Assembly (NCBI RefSeq): GCF_031755915.1
Contig: NC_083386.1
Location: forward strand, 19,763,001 to 19,827,000
Direction: 5' to 3'
Origin: Ziziphus jujuba
Taxonomy: Eukaryota > Streptophyta > Magnoliopsida > Rosales > Rhamnaceae
DNA length: 64,000 bases
The notes under the pieces were generated by a model that was not told the origin of the DNA, did no database searches, and was given only the letters and a program-made list of their open reading frames with translations. A program made the position numbers and the translations under genes. Positions 61,143 to 64,000 of the stretch are shown here, one piece after another (position 1 is the stretch's first letter; every line of letters starts with the position of its first letter).

Positions 61143-61513
61143 CCACATGCTACTGCATTGAAAGAATAAAAAGGAAAAATAGAAAGGAAAAAAAAATAAA
61201 AATCTATCACTGCTATTTACATTACACCCTCCACAATTATACAAATAAGCATACACTACGTTAATAATGTATGCTTATTTATTTATTATTTATTATTTTT
61301 GTAATATGAAAGGGAGCCTAAAGGCTCAAAAGACTATATAAGCACTTCCCGCGAAGAAAACCTTCCCATGTAATCAAAGTTTACATGCTGTTTGACCCCC
61401 ATAGTAGCTAACTCAAAAAGTCCAAAACATAATTTGCCCATGTATATTTTATATAACACTACTTAAATACAATTCAACGCTGAACTCTTTTAATTTTAAC
61501 TTGTTTACCTCTA
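61143..61513. repeat. Duplicated block, copy 2 (next to the CFA relic)
   Basis: Same sequence order as 58385-58606 but interrupted between about 61273 and 61427 by about 155 bp (from TATGCTTATTTATTTATT to GTAGCTAACTCAAAAAG) absent from copy 1. It lies where the lost methyltransferase exons of the neighbouring gene should be. Confidence 0.82.
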
Positions 61514-61611
61514 AAAGCTCATTACTCTGCAACACCAAAACAAAACTAATAAGTTTCTTGTGATGGTGGACTAATTGGTTCGTATATATTTCTAAGTTCA
61601 AAGTCATAGAC

Positions 61612-64000
61612 CAGATAATAATGACAAGAGATGTTCCTACGAGCCTGTGTGAGAGTATCTTCCCTTGCTATGTGCTGAAAGAAATATTTTGCTGAGGCTA
61701 TACCAGCTGTGAATAACATTGGTGTCCACCATCCCCTCAAGCTAACAAAATGTGAACCCTCAAATAATGAGATCTAGGAAATGATTACTATTAATATCAC
61801 AATCTAGCGTATAAAGTCTAATGTATACCTTTCCCTATTTGATTTTGCAACAGCAGGATTTGAGTCGCTGTTGGCAATGAGAATCTGCAAAAAAATGAAT
61901 TTGCAACAAGCATTTTAGTGGAATTAAGCACCAGAAGAAAAAATTACTTTCCTTAGAATCCTATGAATTATCTTTACCATATTAAGATTTAGTAGACCTT
62001 CATCTTTATCAACAAAAGAAAAATCCCCATTGACATATGCATCTGCAAGGCCTAAATCAGCCTGTGTCATAATCTGACAAATAAAAATTATACTGCATGT
62101 TAGTGGCAGGTGAAATTTCATTCATTTATAACAATAAAATTCTAATAGAAAATTCATGTTTGGCTCTTTCTTTAAGTTGAGAGAATATTATATCTTTTTT
62201 TTTGTCCCAACTGAAATATCTCTGGCATGTTATCCCCCTAATAATGATGAACACAATAAACAAATATTACATATAGGCGTACTCCTGTTTCCATCAACGA
62301 AGGTACCATGTGCTTTGGGTTGCTGAGAAGGGCACAACTTTCTCCAAGTATACCATGTGCAGCTTCCATTCTGGCCTGCAAATGAAACCTTACTCTCAAA
62401 CTATAAATTCCTGAAGAGACCTGAGAACTATAGAGGTTTGAATTTTAAAACTACCTCATTGAAATAAGTTTTCTTAGACTATTGGGAAAAGGAAAGTAAA
62501 CAATAAAATTGATCATTTTTTTATACCTATTGACATTACATTAAGTTATAAAAATAGACAACCTCTAGTAAACTACCTTCAATCCATCCTCATGGAAGCC
62601 ATAACCTGACCGAAACATAAAATAGATTCTCAGAGTTAGAAAATGTAAAGTCAATGTGAACAGTTAAAGAATTGAAGACCTATAACCCTACTTATTCTAC
62701 GTATTCTGATTTTAATATTTTAAATAAGTTATACCAAGATAAAGCTGTGACTTAGCTAGGAAACATTCAGGTCTTATTTTCAGGATTTTAACGTTTGCTA
62801 TCTTTAAAAAGCAGGAAAGTGAAGCTTGAATATGATGAAGTTCAAGTGAAGCTTTTGATGCAGCAATAGATGGAACGGGGTGGCCAGTAGACCACCTAAG
62901 CAAGGTTTGTTTTGGATTTTGGAGTGAGAGTCACAAGAAAAGGAAGATCTGTTCCATCAATGTTCTGCAGGTTCAGAGATTTCAGGGCTGGGTTAGATGA
63001 ATATACTGCAGAAAAGAAAACCATTATCTTGGGGATAACTAAAATTATTGAAAGAGTAGAAAGGCAGGAAGTGACTTGTTAATTCGTTTACTACCTAATT
63101 CTTTATCAAAATTACTGTTAATGCAGATAGTAGGCCACCAGTTCAATGCATATATTTTTTGGTCTGTCCTAACCTGAAGAACATTAAGCCAGTATGTCAA
63201 ACATACTTTATTGTCTGTACTTCCAAGAAAATTCCATGCACTCTATGTACTTACAAGAAACATAACATGCACAAGTGAATTATCAAAAGGCAATACAATC
63301 ATTTCAGCTCCAAATGCCTAGGCCTAATTTCTATGCCATAGACATGAGAACTAACCAAAGCTGTGATAAAAATTAGGCCTTGTATGTATCAGTAGATTAT
63401 TGAATTTGTTTTACTACAAAAAAATAGATAAAGGATATACTTTTAAATGGTGTAACTGATAATCGAATGGAAGCATACCCGTAGACATAGTGGAAAGCAC
63501 CAAGGACTCTGAGTTCATCGAATGTAGCTTCCTCTCCTAGTATTCACACAGCATCAGGAGCATGGACAGCAATTATGCATCCATTATATAGTTCTTCAAA
63601 CCCATCTCCAGAGAAAACCCTACAGCCTGATAAATCAAGATGTGTAAAGCTTATCATTAGAATTACACATAAACACAAACACATAGACTGCATGGTTTAT
63701 ATCACATATGCAGCAAAGAAATGGCCAGAAATTTCAAGATTTAGTTCATCCTGGACTTAATAAGGTTGTCCATCAACTTCATCAGTGTGTTTTACTACTT
63801 ACCCTCATCAGTTGTCGAAATCTTATGTACCTCACAAGAAGTTCTTATTTGGCAACCTTTACTCTCCAATACTTCTCTTACCTAAAAGAAACATTAATTA
63901 TAAGTGGACAATGAAAGAACCTTAAACTTCAATGTCCTAAGAACCAATATAACAAATTACTACCTTCTTAACATAACAATGTGACCGCCCTTTGATGGTA
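61612..64000 (-). pseudogene. Cyclopropane-fatty-acid synthase relic, N-terminal part
   Basis: Recognisable exons of plant cyclopropane fatty acid synthase: 64000-63964 (edge), 63881-63803, 63626-63479, 63242-63174, 62964-62826, 62605-62577, 62375-62271, 62073-61978, 61884-61829 and 61735-61612. They cover the FAD amine-oxidase-like domain (SCEVHKISTTDEG, CIIAVHAPDAV, LRVLGAFHYVY, WSTGHPVPSIAASKASLELHHIQ, GYGFHEDGLK) and the start of the synthase part (MTQADLGLADAYVNGDFSF, RGWWTPMLF, TLTQARRNIS). The family adds a SAM methylene across a fatty-acid double bond. Damage: TGA replaces an expected Arg codon at 63546-63544; the exon after VYG (IFLH...AAW part) is absent; a frameshift lies near 62905; the exons before GYGFHEDG and after GVRLY are absent; and no methyltransferase exons follow 61612. 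The start lies beyond the window. Confidence 0.87.

Noticed and set aside
1..64000. tRNA, rRNA, CRISPR array, bacterial operon or phage
   Set aside because: No cloverleaf, rRNA core or regularly spaced repeat was seen by eye; the window is plant nuclear DNA. A covariance-model scan could not be run.

Overview
This is a nuclear window from a flowering plant, almost certainly a eudicot. The evidence is long AT-rich intergenic DNA, GT-AG introns, plant-type retrotransposons and plant-only protein families. No CRISPR array, operon or bacterial feature is present. The species cannot be fixed from the sequence.

Region by region. (1) 0-23 kb is a nested transposon cluster. It holds a Ty3/gypsy family with LTRs of about 1.1 kb (TGATGAGAAT...TATCA, initiator-Met-tRNA primer site), with one copy in each orientation facing the other as a 2.7-kb-arm palindrome. 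It also holds a decayed minus-strand Tat-type gypsy element (gag, RT, RNase H, IN, plus an antisense ORF). Three solo LTRs of the first family have inserted into these older elements, each flanked by a 5-bp target duplication that matches exactly. An L1-type LINE 3' end lies at 20.9-22.6 kb. (2) 23.1-28.8 kb (minus) is a four-exon gene for a 702-aa plant-specific protein usually annotated as 'flocculation/FLO11-like'. (3) 29-49 kb is gene-poor and AT-rich. It holds Helitron-like ends, a LINE tail, a 3.7-kb solo LTR with TSD TAGTT, a long-TIR MITE-like element and a 5'-truncated LINE with a 14-bp TSD. (4) 49.5-52.7 kb (minus) is the signal peptidase subunit SPC25, in five exons. (5) 53.9-59.3 kb (minus) is the peroxisomal NAD carrier PXN, in eleven exons. 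(6) 60.1-60.6 kb (plus) is an intronless C2-domain protein divergent from PXN. (7) 61.6-64 kb (minus) is a decayed cyclopropane-fatty-acid synthase relic. It has a nonsense codon, a frameshift and missing exons, and its methyltransferase half is absent.

The three intact minus-strand genes are, as I recall, neighbours in Arabidopsis (At2g39950, At2g39960, At2g39970). The window therefore looks like an ancient syntenic block stretched by retroelement insertions, mostly between the first two genes. The genes do not form a pathway: one acts in ER secretion, one in peroxisomal cofactor import, and two are poorly characterised.

I found no convincing new defence or metabolic system. The most notable structures are the palindromic retroelement, the series of solo LTRs with intact target duplications, and the dying cyclopropane synthase gene that shares a duplicated block with a PXN intron.
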